A stretch of DNA of 64,000 bases from Terricaulis sp. (GCA_024707365.1 JANPZV010000008.1:62001-126000), one strand, 5' to 3'. Positions 10,419 through 21,225 are shown, counted from the stretch's first letter. The notes: generated from the sequence alone by a model not told the origin. Numbers and translations are program-made.

Positions 10419-13400
10419 TTGGCCGACGAGCCCAAAGGCCGCGATTACCGCGAAACCATGTTTCTGCCCGACACGCCATTTCCGATGCGCGCGGGCCTGC
10501 CGCAAAAAGAGCCTGAGCGGATCAAGCACTGGGCCGAGATCGGGCTCTATCGGCGCCTGCGCGAAGCGGCGAAGGATCGGCCCAAATACGTGCTCCACGA
10601 TGGCCCGCCCTACGCCAATGGCGCCATCCATATCGGCCACGCCGAAAACAAGATCCTCAAGGATTTTGTCGTCCGCACCAAGCAGATGGCGGGCTTTGAT
10701 TGCGATTACGTGCCCGGCTGGGATTGCCACGGCCTGCCGATCGAATGGAAGGTCGAGGAAGATTTCCGCAAAGCCGGCCGCAAGAAGCAGGACGTGCCGG
10801 CGGTGGAATTCCGCAAAAGCCTGCCGCGCCTACGCCGATAAATGGATCCCGCTGCAACGCGAGGAATTCATCCGCCTCGGCATCGAAGGCGATTGGGATA
10901 ATTACTACACGACGATGAGCTTTGAGGCCGAAGCCGCCATCGCGCGCGAATTCATGCGCGTGGTGCGCACGGGGCTCGTCTATCGCGGCTCAAAGCCGGT
11001 GATGTGGAGCCCGGTGGAGCGCACCTCGCTGGCGGAAGCGGAGGTGGAGTACCAGGAAAAAACCAGCCCGACGATCTGGGTGAAATTTCCTATCGTGAAG
11101 GGCGGTGCGAGCGATGTTTCCGTCGTCATCTGGACGACAACGCCCTGGACCATTCCGGGCAACCGCGCCGTCTCGTTCTCATCCGCAATCCAGTACGGCG
11201 TCTACCAAGTCGAACGCTTGGAAGAGGGCCTTGCGTTCGAGCCTTGGGTGAAGCCCGGCGATAAGCTGGCGCTGGCCGATAAGCTGGCGGAAGATGTGCT
11301 GCGCGCGGCGAAGGCCGCATCGTGGAAGCGCGTGCGCGATTTTGATCCGAGCGGCGTGGTTCTCGCGCATCCGCTCCGCGATTGGCGAGCCTCCCCTCGA
11401 TGGGGAGGCGCCGCGGAGCGGCGGAGGGGGTGCGCCCGCAAGTGGTGAAGATGCAGCCTCTCATGGCGCCATCGTCAATGACGGCGCCTCTCACCCCCTC
11501 AGTCACGCTGCGCGTGACAGCTCCCCCATCGAGGGGGAGCGGGGCGGCTACCAGTTTGACGTGCCCTTGCTCGATGGCGATCACGTCACCGATGACGCCG
11601 GCACCGGCTTTGTGCACACCGCGCCCGGCCACGGCGCGGATGACTTTGTGATCTGGACCAAGCATTTCGGCCAGGAGGGCATTCCCTTCACCGTCGATGC
11701 TGAAGGCAAGCTCACCAACCAAGCGCCCGGTTTTGAAGGGCTGGAGATCATCCAACTCGAAGGCAAAAATCTCGGCAAGGATGGCCCCGCCAATAAAGCT
11801 GTGATCGAAGCGCTGATTGCAGCGGGCGCGTTGCTGGCGCGCGGGCAATTGAAGCACCAATATCCGCATTCGTGGCGCAGCAAGGCGCCGCTCATCTTTC
11901 GCAACACGCCGCAATGGTTCATCGCGCTCGATAAGCCGTTCCGCGACGGCAAAACGCTGCGCCAAATCGCGCTCTCGGAAATCGAGCGCGTGGATTGGGG
12001 CCAGCATCGCTGGGGCGCGCACAAGGATTATAACCGCATCAAGGGCATGATCGAAGATCGCCCCGATTGGCTGGTCTCGCGCCAGCGCGCCTGGGGCGTG
12101 CCTTTGGCGATCTTTGTGCGCAAAAGCGATGGCGCGTTGCTGATGGATGATGCCGTCGATGCGCGCATTGTAGACGCCATGAAGCAAGGCGGCGCCGATG
12201 TGTGGTGGGCCACGCCCGCGCAAGATTTCCTCGGTAATGATTACAAGGCCGAGGATTTTGAGAAGGTCGAAGATATCCTGGATGTCTGGTTCGATTCCGG
12301 CTCAACTCATGCCTTTGTGCTGGGTGATCGCGATGCGCCGACGCGGGCCTCGTTCAAAAACCCCGAAGGGGTGATCTATCTTGAAGGCTCAGATCAGCAT
12401 CGCGGCTGGTTTCATTCGTCTTTGCTCGAAAGCTGCGCCACGCGCGGGCGCGCGCCATACGATGCAGTGCTGACGCACGGCTTCGCCATGGACGAGGAGG
12501 GCAAGAAGATGTCCAAATCGGTCGGCAACGTGGTCGAGCCGCAAAAGATCGCCCAGCAGAACGGCATCGAAATCCTGCGCCTTTTGATCGCCAGCGCCGA
12601 GTATGGCGATGATCTGCGCATGGGCAAAACCATCATCGATCAAGCCAGCGAAACCTATCGCAAACTGCGCAACACGCTGCGCTATTTGCTGGGCGCGTTG
12701 AATGGCTTTGAAGAAAGCGAGCGTTTGCCGAAGGGCGAAGAAACGCCGCTGCTCGAACGCTGGCTGTTGCATCGGCTCTACGAACTCGATGGAATCGTCC
12801 GCAAAGCCTACGAAACTTTCCAATTCCGCGAAGCGGTGTCCGCCATCGTGGAATTCTGCAACGTCGATCTCAGCGCGTTCTACGTCGATGTGCGTAAGGA
12901 TGCGCTCTATTGCGATGCGCCCGCCAGCGTCCGCCGCCGCGCCTGCCGCAGCGCTTTGGACGAGGTGTTCTCACGCCTCACCGCTTGGCTTGCGCCGATC
13001 CTGCCGTTCACGGCCGAAGAAACGTGGGCGACGCGCTTTCCGAGCGAGCCTTCGGTGCACTTGCGCCTCTTCCCCGAAACACCCGCCGCCTGGCGCGACG
13101 ATTTCGCGGGCGAGGAAATGGCGCGCTTGCGTGAAGCGCGCGCGGTTGTCACCGGCGCGCTTGAAGTGGCGCGGCGCGAGAAGCTGATCGGCGCCGCGCT
13201 TGAGGCGCGCCCGCTTGTGTTCGTGGCCGATGAAAGCTTGCGCGCTTGCCTCGAAGCGATCGATTTCGCCGAGCTTTGCATCACCAGCGGGATCAATATC
13301 AAAGCAGGCGAGGCCCCCGCCGATGCGTTCCGCCTCAGCGAAACGCCGGGCGTGGCGGTTGTGATCGAAAAAGCCCCCGGCGTGAAATGCGCGCGCTCCT

Positions 13401-13506
13401 GGAAATATTTCGATCCCGCCAGCGCCGATCCGCGCTACCCCGACATCACCCCCCGCGACGCCGAAGCGGTGGCTGCTTGGGATGCGCGCCATGGGGCGCC
13501 GCTTGA
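10419..13506 (+). CDS. ileS: Isoleucyl-tRNA synthetase with internal repeat insertion (frameshifted)
   Basis: Charges tRNA-Ile; essential. Start is TTG ([20 protein letters not shown]) with GGAG nine bases upstream. The class I signatures are [11 protein letters not shown] (HIGH) near residue 70 and [12 protein letters not shown]. Three corrections are needed. Near 10818 an A run (4 seen, 3 needed) joins VEFRK to [13 protein letters not shown] second lies near 11390. Near 13493 a G run (4 seen, 5 needed) gives the end ARHGGAA at 13506; without it the frame would overlap lspA by 200 bases. About 50 extra codons, an intergenic-type palindromic repeat (11389-11541), sit in the CP1 editing domain between VLAHPLR and [10 protein letters not shown]. 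Confidence 0.95.
11389..11541. repeat. Palindromic repeat element inside ileS
   Basis: The left half has CCTCCCC-TCGAT-GGGGAGG and then GCGGAGGGGG. The right half has CACCCCCTCAGTCACGCTGC, then GTGACAGCTCCCCC and GAGGGGGAGC. The same two halves occur at 23462-23568, 39176-39309, 55131-55257 and 63862-64000. Relative to other IleRS proteins it is an insertion, and one frame is open across it. Confidence 0.85.
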
Positions 13507-13538
13507 TGCCCGCTGCGGCCCCGTCCATAAGCCCGGCC

Positions 13539-14090
13539 ATGGTGCGCTTTGGTCTTTCCATCTCGGCAATCGTGTTTGTGCTCGATCAGATCAGCAAATG
13601 GCTGGTGCTGGGCGTGCTGAAATTCAGCCCGCCCGGTTGCCTCGAGGCGGGGGTGAATTGCCGCTTCCTGGAAATTTCCCCGATCTTCGATCTGCGCATG
13701 GTCTGGAACCGTGGCATCAGCTTTGGCCTGTTCCGCGCCGATAACGATCTGGCGCGTTGGGGCCTCGTGCTTGGCATGCTGATCATCGCCGGGGTGTTCG
13801 CCTCCTGGCTGCGCACGGCCGAGCGGCGGCTCACCGGGGTGGCGCTGGGCCTCGTCGTCGGCGGCGCGCTGGGCAATGTGGTGGATCGGATCATCCATGG
13901 TGCGGTGGTCGATTTCCTTGATTTCAGTGGGCTTTATTTCCCGTTCGTGTTCAATGTGGCCGATTCGGCCATCACCGTCGGGGCGGTGCTGCTGGCCGCG
14001 GATTTGCTGCTTTTCACCGAATCCAAGCCGGGCGAGGGCACGGGCTGGGCCTGGCTCAAAGCCCGTTTCGGGCGCGGATCGGGCTCGTGA
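13539..14090 (+). CDS. lspA: Lipoprotein signal peptidase LspA
   Basis: The inner-membrane aspartyl protease that removes signal peptides from prolipoproteins. From the ATG at 13539 (MVRFGLSISAIVFVLDQISK) it has 183 residues and four membrane segments. Catalytic aspartates lie in NVVDRIIHG and FNVADSAI. An upstream start in the same frame (13482) would overlap the ileS end and is not needed. The order ileS-lspA-bamF is common in alphaproteobacteria; LspA would process the BamF lipoprotein encoded next. Confidence 0.95.
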   Translation: MVRFGLSISAIVFVLDQISKWLVLGVLKFSPPGCLEAGVNCRFLEISPIFDLRMVWNRGISFGLFRADNDLARWGLVLGMLIIAGVFASWLRTAERRLTGVALGLVVGGALGNVVDRIIHGAVVDFLDFSGLYFPFVFNVADSAITVGAVLLAADLLLFTESKPGEGTGWAWLKARFGRGSGS

Positions 14091-14223
14091 CGCCGCCGCC
14101 CAAGCGCTGCTTTCGCCTCAGAACAGGCGCACTTGGGCGGCATCCCCATCAAGTGGAGGAGCCGCTTGGCGAGCGGCGCCCGTCTCTTTAAGAACCAAGA
14201 TCGAAATTTCGAGGAGCGCGTAA

Positions 14224-14736
14224 ATGTCCAAACCGGTTGCGATCATGGCGGTGCTGACCGCCGCCGCACTCGCCAGCGGCTGCTCAACGCTGCAGCGCTC
14301 GATGGGCCAGGGCAAAATCGTCCCGGATGAATTCCGCGTGGTGACGAGCGCCCCGCTCACGCTGCCGCCGGAATACAGCCTGCGCCCGCCGCGTCCGGGC
14401 GAAGCCCGCCCGCAAGAGCTTGAGCCCAGCGCCGATGCGCGCACCGCGCTGTTTGGCCAAGACACCGGCCAAAACGCCAGCGCTGGAGAGCGCGTGTTCG
14501 TCAACAATGCCGGCGCGGGCGCTGTCGATCCCAATACGCGCGACGTGATCGATTATGAGAGCCAGGGCGTCGTGCATCGCAGTGAGAGCTTTTCCGATCG
14601 CGTGAACGAGTTCGGCCGCCCCGGCGTCGATGACGCCGAGCGCCGCGCCGAGGAAGAAGAAGCCATCCGCCGCGCCACCGGGGGCGGGGATGTCACCATT
14701 CGGCGTGGCGGCGGCGTGAAACTGCCGGGGACTTGA
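14224..14736 (+). CDS. bamF: BamF-type lipoprotein (DUF3035)
   Basis: A 170-residue outer-membrane lipoprotein. The signal [20 protein letters not shown] ends in a lipobox with Cys20. The mature part contains the DUF3035 stretch [20 protein letters not shown] followed by [14 protein letters not shown]. In Caulobacter this family is BamF, a subunit of the beta-barrel assembly complex. A GAGGAG lies before the ATG. The 133 bases between lspA and this gene show no ORF. The stop overlaps the region where the M16 peptidase begins, so the genes are probably one operon. Confidence 0.88.
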   Translation: MSKPVAIMAVLTAAALASGCSTLQRSMGQGKIVPDEFRVVTSAPLTLPPEYSLRPPRPGEARPQELEPSADARTALFGQDTGQNASAGERVFVNNAGAGAVDPNTRDVIDYESQGVVHRSESFSDRVNEFGRPGVDDAERRAEEEEAIRRATGGGDVTIRRGGGVKLPGT

Positions 14737-14744
14737 GAGGCGGC

Positions 14745-16099
14745 GTGGGGGGCTTTTTCCAAACGGGCGCACGCATCCTGATTGCCTGCGCCGCCGTGTT
14801 CGCGTTTGCGCGCGCCGATGCGCGCGAGTTGCCGCGGCCTGAAAGCTTCACGCTCCGCAACGGGCTTGAGGTCGTGGTCATCACCGATCGGCGCGCGCCT
14901 GTCGTCACCCACATGGTCTGGTATCGCGTCGGCGCGGCCGATGAGCCGCTCGGCCAATCGGGCATCGCGCACTTTTTGAGCACATGATGTTCAAGGGCAC
15001 GCGCACGATCGCGCCCGGCGAATTTTCCCGCACCGTCGCCCGCAATGGCGGGGACGACAACGCCTTCACCTCCTGGGATTACACCGCCTATTTCGAGCGT
15101 ATCGCGCGCGATCGGCTCGATCTTGTCATGCGGATGGAGGCTGATCGCATGCGCAATCTGCGCTTTAGCGACGAAACCTTCTATTCCGAACGCGACGTGG
15201 TGGCCGAAGAGCGCCGCCAGCGCGTGGATAATAACCCCCAATCGGTGATGGCCGAGCGCATGCGCGCCATGCTGTTTCCGCATCATCCTTACGGCACGCC
15301 GATCATCGGCTGGATGCACGAAATCCAGGCCTACGATCGCGCCAGCGCCGAACAATTCTACCGCACCTGGTATGCGCCCAATAACGCGATCCTCGTCGTC
15401 GCCGGCGATATTGATGCAGCCGAGCTGCGCCCGCTGGCGGAGCGTTATTATGGCCGCCTGCGCCCCACGCGCGATCTGCCCTCACGCGATTGGGTGCAAG
15501 ACCCCGCGCCCGTTGGCCCGATGCGCTTTGTCCACCGCGACGAGAAGGTGCGCCAGCCTTCGCTTGCGCGCTATTATCGCGCCATCTCCTACGCCACTGA
15601 TGAGGGGCGAGAGGCGCATGCGCTCGATGTCGCCATCGAAATCCTCGGCGGTTCGCAAACCAGCCGCCTCTATCGCATCCTGGTGGAAGAGCGCGGGCTC
15701 GCCGTTGGCGCCGGCGCGAACGCGCAAACCTCCGGGCGCGGCGGCGGCGTCGTCTCCTTCGGCGCCATGCCGGCCGAAGGGGTTTCGCTCGAAACGCTGG
15801 AAGCGGCGCTTGATGAGGTGATCGCCGAATATCTGCGCGATGGGCCAACGGAAGAAGAATTGGCGCGCGCCAAATCCTCGCTTTCGGCGGCGGCCATCTA
15901 TGCGCGCGACAGCCAAAGCAATCTCGCCAACATTTTCGGCTCCTCGCTCGCACAGGGCGAAACCATCGAGGAGGTGGTGCGCTGGCCGGCCGACATCGCG
16001 GCCGTGACGCGCGAGGAGGCGATAGACATCGTGCGCCGCACGCTGGTGATCGAAAGCTCCGTCACCGGCTGGCTGATGGCGCCGGAGGCCGCGCCATGA
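14745..16099 (+). CDS. M16-family zinc peptidase, catalytic partner (one frameshift)
   Basis: A periplasmic pitrilysin-type metallopeptidase. Start is GTG at 14745 (AGAGG upstream) followed by a signal peptide [20 protein letters not shown]. The zinc motif HXXEH is present as HF-EH, but the frame breaks exactly there (near 14975): IAHFL continues in another frame as [17 protein letters not shown]. The downstream zinc ligand Glu lies in [17 protein letters not shown]. Corrected length is about 451 residues. It overlaps the next M16 gene by four bases; such pairs usually act as a catalytic plus a structural subunit. Confidence 0.9.
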
Positions 16100-17442
16100 G
16101 GGCGATCCTGTTCGCACTCGCCGCGCTCGCCGCGCCGATGATGGCCGCGCCCGCGCTGGCGCAAACGCCGGCGGAGGCGCGCGCTGAATTCTCCGTGCCG
16201 GTGGAGCGCGTGGTGTCGCCTGGCGGCATTGAAGCGTGGCTGGTGTCCGATTCCACCGTGCCGATGATCGTGCTGCGCGCCTATTGGCGCGGCGGCGCGG
16301 CCACGGAAACAGCGGCGCAAACCGGGCTCACCGCGATGACCGTGGACATGCTCACCGAGGGCGCGGGCGAGTACGAGTCCGGCGCGTTCAAGCGCCGCCT
16401 TGAAGAGCTCAACATGTCGCTCGGCTTTTCCGCCGGCGCCGATGGGCTCGGCATGACGCTGACAACGCTGAGCGAAAACCGCGACGCGGCGTTTGAAATG
16501 GCGCGCCTGGCGCTCGCCTCGCCGCGCTTTGACGCCGCCCCGCTTGAGCGCATCCGCCGCCAGATGCTGGTCGGCATCCGCCAGCGCGAAACCAACGCCA
16601 GCTATCTCGCCTGGCTTGCGATGGACCAGGCGTTCTATCCCGATCATCCTTACGCCCGCCGCGTCTCGCGCGAGAGCGTGGAAGCGGTCACCCGCGCGGA
16701 TCTCGCGGCGCGTGCGCGCACCTTGTTTGCGCGCGATCGCATGCAGATCACCATCGTGGGCGATATCGATGCGGCCACCGCCGCGCGGCTGTTGGATGAA
16801 ACCTTCGCCAGCGTGCCCGCTACAGGCGCCGTCACCTTGCCGGCTGACGCTGCGCTCGCCGCCGCCCCGCCGCTGATCGTGCGGGATTTGCCGCAGCCGC
16901 AAAGCCTCATCCTGTTCATGGGCCCCGGCATCCAGGATGAGGATCCCGATTGGATTCCCCTGGCTGTCGCCAATTACATTTTGGGCGGCGGCGGTTTTTC
17001 CTCGCGCCTGATGGCCGAGGTGCGCGAAAAGCGCGGCCTGGTTTACGGCATCGGCACAAGCCCGCAGGTGCGTGAGCATGTCGCCATGATGCGCGGCTCG
17101 GCGCAGACGGCGAACGCCAATGTCGGCCAGGCGATCGAGGTGATCCGCGAGGAAATGGCGCGCCTCGTGCGCGATGGCGCCACCGAGGAGGAGGTGCGCG
17201 ATGCGATCACCTATCTCACCGGCTCGTTCCCGCTTGATCTCGATTCCAATGTGAAAATGGCCAATGTGGTGCACGCCTACCAAACCGGCGGGCGTGAGAT
17301 CGATTACATCAATCGCCGCAACGCGCTGATCGCCGCCGTCACCCGCGATGACGTGAACCGCGTCATCCGCCGCCTGTTCGCGCCGGAGAATTTCACCTTC
17401 GTCGTCGTCGGCCGCCCCGAAGGCCTCGACGCTACGGAATAG
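16096..17442 (+). CDS. M16-family peptidase, non-catalytic partner
   Basis: A 448-residue exported protein with signal [20 protein letters not shown] cut after ALAQ. The fold and length match its upstream partner, but the HXXEH position reads LTAMTVDM, so no zinc site can form. The C-terminal R/Y substrate motif is retained (SSRLMAEVREKRGLVYGIG). This is the usual inactive half of bacterial M16 heterodimers. The ATG overlaps the stop of the catalytic gene, indicating translational coupling. Confidence 0.93.
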   Translation: MRAILFALAALAAPMMAAPALAQTPAEARAEFSVPVERVVSPGGIEAWLVSDSTVPMIVLRAYWRGGAATETAAQTGLTAMTVDMLTEGAGEYESGAFKRRLEELNMSLGFSAGADGLGMTLTTLSENRDAAFEMARLALASPRFDAAPLERIRRQMLVGIRQRETNASYLAWLAMDQAFYPDHPYARRVSRESVEAVTRADLAARARTLFARDRMQITIVGDIDAATAARLLDETFASVPATGAVTLPADAALAAAPPLIVRDLPQPQSLILFMGPGIQDEDPDWIPLAVANYILGGGGFSSRLMAEVREKRGLVYGIGTSPQVREHVAMMRGSAQTANANVGQAIEVIREEMARLVRDGATEEEVRDAITYLTGSFPLDLDSNVKMANVVHAYQTGGREIDYINRRNALIAAVTRDDVNRVIRRLFAPENFTFVVVGRPEGLDATE

Positions 17443-17490
17443 TGACGTACATCGCTGCATGGTGCTAAATCGCGCGTGAGGAAACGCGCG

Positions 17491-18684
17491 ATGACAGATC
17501 AATTAGAAAGCTTCCGCAGCGAAACGCGGGCATGGCTCGAGGCCAATTGCCCCGAAACGATGCGCAGCCCGATGGCGGGCGAAGAGGATTTCGTCTGGGG
17601 CGGCAGGACTTTTAAGTTCAAGCATCCCGATCAAAAGCTTTGGCTTGATCGCATGGCCGCAAAGGGCTGGACGGCGCCGATGTGGCCCAAGGCCTATGGC
17701 GGGGACGGGCTCTCCAACGCGGAAAACGCGGTGCTGGCGCAGGAAATGAAGCGCATCCATGCGCGCCCGCCGCTGTTCAGCTTCGGCCTCTGGATGCTCG
17801 GCCCCGTCCTGCTTGAGTACGCCAGCGAAGAACAAAAGCTTGAGCATCTGCCCAAGATCGTGCGCGGCGAAATCCGCTGGTGCCAAGGCTATTCCGAGCC
17901 GGGCGCGGGCTCCGATCTCGCCAGCCTGCAAACCAAGTGCGAGGATCAGGGCGATCATTGGCTGATCAACGGCCAAAAAATCTGGACATCCTACGCCAAC
18001 GAAGCCGATTGGTGCTTTTGCCTGGTCCGCACCGATACAAGCGTGAAGCACGAGGGCATTTCCTTCGTGCTGATCGATATGCAAACGCCCGGCGTCGAAA
18101 CCCGGCCGATCAAATTGATCTCCGGCTCATCGCCCTTCTGCGAAACCTTCTTCACCGATGTGAAAATCCCGAAGGACGCCATGGTCGGCCGCCTCAATGG
18201 CGGCTGGGAAATCGCCAAGCGCCTCTTGCAATATGAGCGCACCAATATTTCCGGCTTCGGCTCCGTCGGCGGCGTCAGTGGCGATCTGATCGAGATCGCC
18301 AAGGCCAATATCGGGCTTGAAAACGGCGTTTTGGCCGATGGCGATCTGCGCGCGCGCATCGCCGCCCACAAGATGGCCGAGCGCGCCTACGCGCTCACCA
18401 CCCAGCGCGCGATGGAAGAGGCCAAAGCCGGGCAGAATGTCAGCCACATGGCCTCGATGTTCAAAGTCGCCGGCGCCACGCTCAACATCGAACGCTGCGA
18501 GCTGATGCTGGAGGCCGCCGGCTCGCGCGGCTTTGGTTGGAGCGGGGAAGGCTTTAGCCCCGAAGAACTCGCCGTCACGCGCGGCTGGCTGCGCTCGAAA
18601 GGCAATTCCATCGAAGGCGGCACGACGGAGGTGAACCTCAATGTCGTCGCCAAGCGCGTCTTGGGTTTGAGGGATACGCAATGA
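17491..18684 (+). CDS. Acyl-CoA dehydrogenase
   Basis: A flavin enzyme that introduces the alpha-beta double bond in acyl-CoA substrates. The 397-residue protein has the FAD/substrate block WCQGYSEPGAGSDLASLQTK, the beta-domain ILINGQKIWTS-like GHWLINGQKIWTSYA, and the C-terminal IEGGTTEVNLNVVAKRVLGL. The ATG at 17491 has AGGAAA nine bases upstream; a GTG at 17476 is an alternative. It overlaps the next dehydrogenase by four bases. Paired dehydrogenases of unequal length like these are often heteromers acting on sterol-type or branched substrates, but the substrate is not shown here. Confidence 0.93.
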   Translation: MTDQLESFRSETRAWLEANCPETMRSPMAGEEDFVWGGRTFKFKHPDQKLWLDRMAAKGWTAPMWPKAYGGDGLSNAENAVLAQEMKRIHARPPLFSFGLWMLGPVLLEYASEEQKLEHLPKIVRGEIRWCQGYSEPGAGSDLASLQTKCEDQGDHWLINGQKIWTSYANEADWCFCLVRTDTSVKHEGISFVLIDMQTPGVETRPIKLISGSSPFCETFFTDVKIPKDAMVGRLNGGWEIAKRLLQYERTNISGFGSVGGVSGDLIEIAKANIGLENGVLADGDLRARIAAHKMAERAYALTTQRAMEEAKAGQNVSHMASMFKVAGATLNIERCELMLEAAGSRGFGWSGEGFSPEELAVTRGWLRSKGNSIEGGTTEVNLNVVAKRVLGLRDTQ

Positions 18685-19757
18685 CGTTCACGCTCAACGA
18701 GGAACAGCTTCTCCTGAAAGACGCCGCCCGCGCCTTCTGCAGCGAGCAGGCGCCGGTGGGCCGTTTGCGCAAGCAGCGCGACGCCAAGCAAAACGGCCGC
18801 GATCCCGAATTGTGGGCTGAAATGGCCGCGATGGGCTGGGCCGGCGTGATCGTGCCCGAAGAATTCGGCGGCGCGGGGCTTGGCTATGTGGGCCTTGGCG
18901 TTGTGCTGGAAGAAACCGGGCGCACGCTTGTCGCCTCGCCGCTGCACTCCACGGCGATGATCGGCGCCAGCGCGCTTTTGATCGCTGGATCGGATCAGCA
19001 GAAAGCCGAATGGCTGCCCAAGATCGCTGCGGGCGAGGTGATCGTCGCGCTCGCGGTGGATGAGACGCCGCACCATGCGCCAGGCAAAAGCACGCTGGCT
19101 GTTTCAGGCGATAAGATCACCGGCGCGAAAACCTATGTGGCTGACGGCCACATCGCCGATCTCTTCATCGTCGCCAGCGCGGATGCGCTTTATCTGGTGA
19201 AGGCCGATGCGGCGGGGCTCAGCCGGCGCGAGCTCATCACCGCCGATAGCCGCGGCGCGGCGGATGTGAAGTTTGACGGCGCGGTCGCTGAAAAAATGAG
19301 CGGCGGCGTGGCGGAGATCGACGCCATCCTCGATCGCGCGCGCATTGGCCTTGCCGCCGAAATGCTCGGCCAAGCCAGCGCCGCGTTCGAGATCACCGGC
19401 GACTATCTCAAAACCCGCAAGCAATTTGGCCAGCTGATCGGCGGCTTCCAGGCGTTGCAGCACCGCGCGGCCAAGCTCTTCACCGAGCTTGAGCTCACGC
19501 GCTCCTGCGTGCTCGCCGCGCTCGATGCGCTGGATCGGAACGCGCCGAACCTGGCCGAATACGCCAGCCTCGCCAAAGCGCGCGCGGGCGATGCGCTCCA
19601 CCTCGCCACCAGCGAGATGGTGCAGATGCACGGCGGCATCGGCATGACAGATGAGCACGACGCGGGCTTGTATCTGAAACGCGCGCGCGTGGCCGAAGCG
19701 CTCTATGGCGGCGCCAGCTTCCACCGCGATCGCTACGCGAAATTGCTGGGGTTTTAG
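18681..19757 (+). CDS. Acyl-CoA dehydrogenase, second subunit type
   Basis: A 358-residue acyl-CoA dehydrogenase, shorter and more divergent than its upstream neighbour. Family positions visible are WAGVIVPEEFGGAGLGYVGL in the N-domain, TRKQFGQLIGGFQALQHRAA in the C-domain, and the terminal MVQMHGGIGMTDEHDAGLYL. The usual catalytic Glu region is not obvious. Its ATG overlaps the preceding stop (ATGA), so both chains are probably made together and may form an alpha2beta2 enzyme. Confidence 0.9.
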   Translation: MTFTLNEEQLLLKDAARAFCSEQAPVGRLRKQRDAKQNGRDPELWAEMAAMGWAGVIVPEEFGGAGLGYVGLGVVLEETGRTLVASPLHSTAMIGASALLIAGSDQQKAEWLPKIAAGEVIVALAVDETPHHAPGKSTLAVSGDKITGAKTYVADGHIADLFIVASADALYLVKADAAGLSRRELITADSRGAADVKFDGAVAEKMSGGVAEIDAILDRARIGLAAEMLGQASAAFEITGDYLKTRKQFGQLIGGFQALQHRAAKLFTELELTRSCVLAALDALDRNAPNLAEYASLAKARAGDALHLATSEMVQMHGGIGMTDEHDAGLYLKRARVAEALYGGASFHRDRYAKLLGF

Positions 19758-19774
19758 AGAAACGGCTCACGCTT

Positions 19775-19905
19775 CCCGGACGCAGCCCCGGCGTAAGCCG
19801 GGGTGCGATCCGGGGTCCAGAGCAACAAGCATCGCTGCTTTGCCACCTCTGGATCCCCGCTCTCTCCCCGCTTGCGCGGGGCTCTCGGCGCGGAAGCGTG
19901 GCCTC
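19775..19905. repeat. Intergenic palindromic repeat (GGATCCCCGCTC type)
   Basis: Contains CCCCGGCGTAAGCCGGGG, a GGGTCCAGAG/CTCTGGATCC pair and CCCCGCTTGCGCGGGG. It fills the gap between the converging dehydrogenase and rtcB genes and can act as a terminator for both. Confidence 0.7.
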
Positions 19906-21110
19906 ACCCCTTCACGCACACCACCTGCCGCAGCGTGTGCGCCACATCCACCAGATCCGCCTGCGCGGCCATGACGGCGTCGATGTCCTTGTAGGCCATC
20001 GGCGTTTCATCGATCACGCCCGCATCCTTGCGGCACTCAACGCCTTCGGTCGCCTTCTTGTGATCGGCAAGCGTGAAGCGCTGCTTGGCGGCGGTGCGGC
20101 TCATCGCGCGGCCGGCGCCGTGAGAGCAGGTGCAGAACGAATCCGGGTTTCCCTTCCCGCACACGATGAACGATTTCGCGCCCATCGAGCCGGGGATGAT
20201 CCCAAGTTCGCCTTGCCCCGCGCGCACCGCCCCTTTGCGGGTGATCCACACATCGGCGCCAAAGTGATGCTCACGCGCCACGTAATTGTGGTGGCAGTTC
20301 ACGGCTTCTTTCTCGAGCTTGAACTTGGTGAGGTTGTCACGCAGCGCGCGCAATGTGCGCTCCATCATCACCTCACGGTTCGCGCGCGCATAATCCTGCG
20401 CCCAACCCACGGCTTCCATGTAATCCTGAAACAGCGGCTCGCCTTCCATGAAGAAGGCGAGGTCGCGATCGGGCACATGGTAGCCCAGCTCACGGCGCAA
20501 AAGTTCTTCGCGCGCGCGCTCGATAAAGTATTGCCCGATCCGGTTGCCCGAACCGCGCGAGCCGGAGTGCAGCATCACCCACACGCGATCCGCTTCATCG
20601 AGGCACACCTCGATAAAGTGGTTTCCGCCGCCCAAAGTGGCCAATTGCGCGGTTTGCGCCTTGGCCGAGGCCTTAGGGTGCTTGTCGATGATCGCCTCGT
20701 AGCGCTCCTGCAGGCCGCTATTGCGGTATGCAGTTTCAACAGACGAGGGCGGGTCGCGGTGGTTGCCGCCAGGCCCATTGCCGTGCGGCACGTTGCGCTC
20801 GATCGCCGCGAATGCGCGCCAGCGAATCCGGCAGATCGTTCGCCGTCAGCGATGTGCGCACCGCCATCATGCCGCAGCCAATATCCACGCCAACAGCCGC
20901 CGGAATGATCGCGCCCTTGGTGGGGATCACAGAGCCCACGGTGGCGCCGATGCCGTAATGCACGTCAGGCATCACGGCGATGTGGCTATGGATGAACGGC
21001 AGCGCGGCCACGTTGCGCAATTGGTTTTGCGCCGCATGCTCCACCGGCACGCCTTGCGTCCACGCTTTAATCGGCGTGTTCGCACCTTCGATTTCTTCAT
21101 AACCGGCCAT
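19904..21110 (-). CDS. rtcB: RNA-splicing ligase RtcB (one frameshift)
   Basis: Joins RNA 2',3'-cyclic phosphate or 3'-phosphate ends to 5'-OH ends using GTP. Signatures are the metal site VGVDIGCGMMAVRTSL, LGGGNHFIEV, HSGSRGSGNRIGQYF, and the guanylylated His in CSHGAGRAMSRT. The N-terminus is MAGYEEIEGANTPIKAWTQG. The frame changes near 20800 between PDSLARIR and AIERNVPHGNGPGG, where one base appears extra or two missing. Corrected length about 401 residues is normal. A long hairpin lies just upstream in its leader. No RtcA or RtcR is nearby. Confidence 0.93.
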
Positions 21111-21125
21111 GACCGGATCCTTTTG

Positions 21126-21199
21126 GTCAGTCGTGAATAGTCAATAGTCAGTGGATCCAGCGCCGCGCGGCGACTGACGATTGACTATTCACTACTCAC
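21126..21199. repeat. Low-complexity hairpin in the rtcB leader
   Basis: Arms 21126-21152 and 21173-21199 are complementary with few mismatches and consist of units such as GTGAATAGTCAATAGTCAGT. It lies 16 bases upstream of the rtcB start codon on the minus strand, so it is probably transcribed in the 5' leader. Confidence 0.8.
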
Positions 21200-21225
21200 G
21201 CGCAAAGCGACCTCGAGCGGATACG

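Noticed and set aside
13507..13744. Extension of ileS for 79 more codons
   Set aside because: It would overlap lspA by 200 bases and shows no IleRS features; a one-G correction gives a normal end at 13506.
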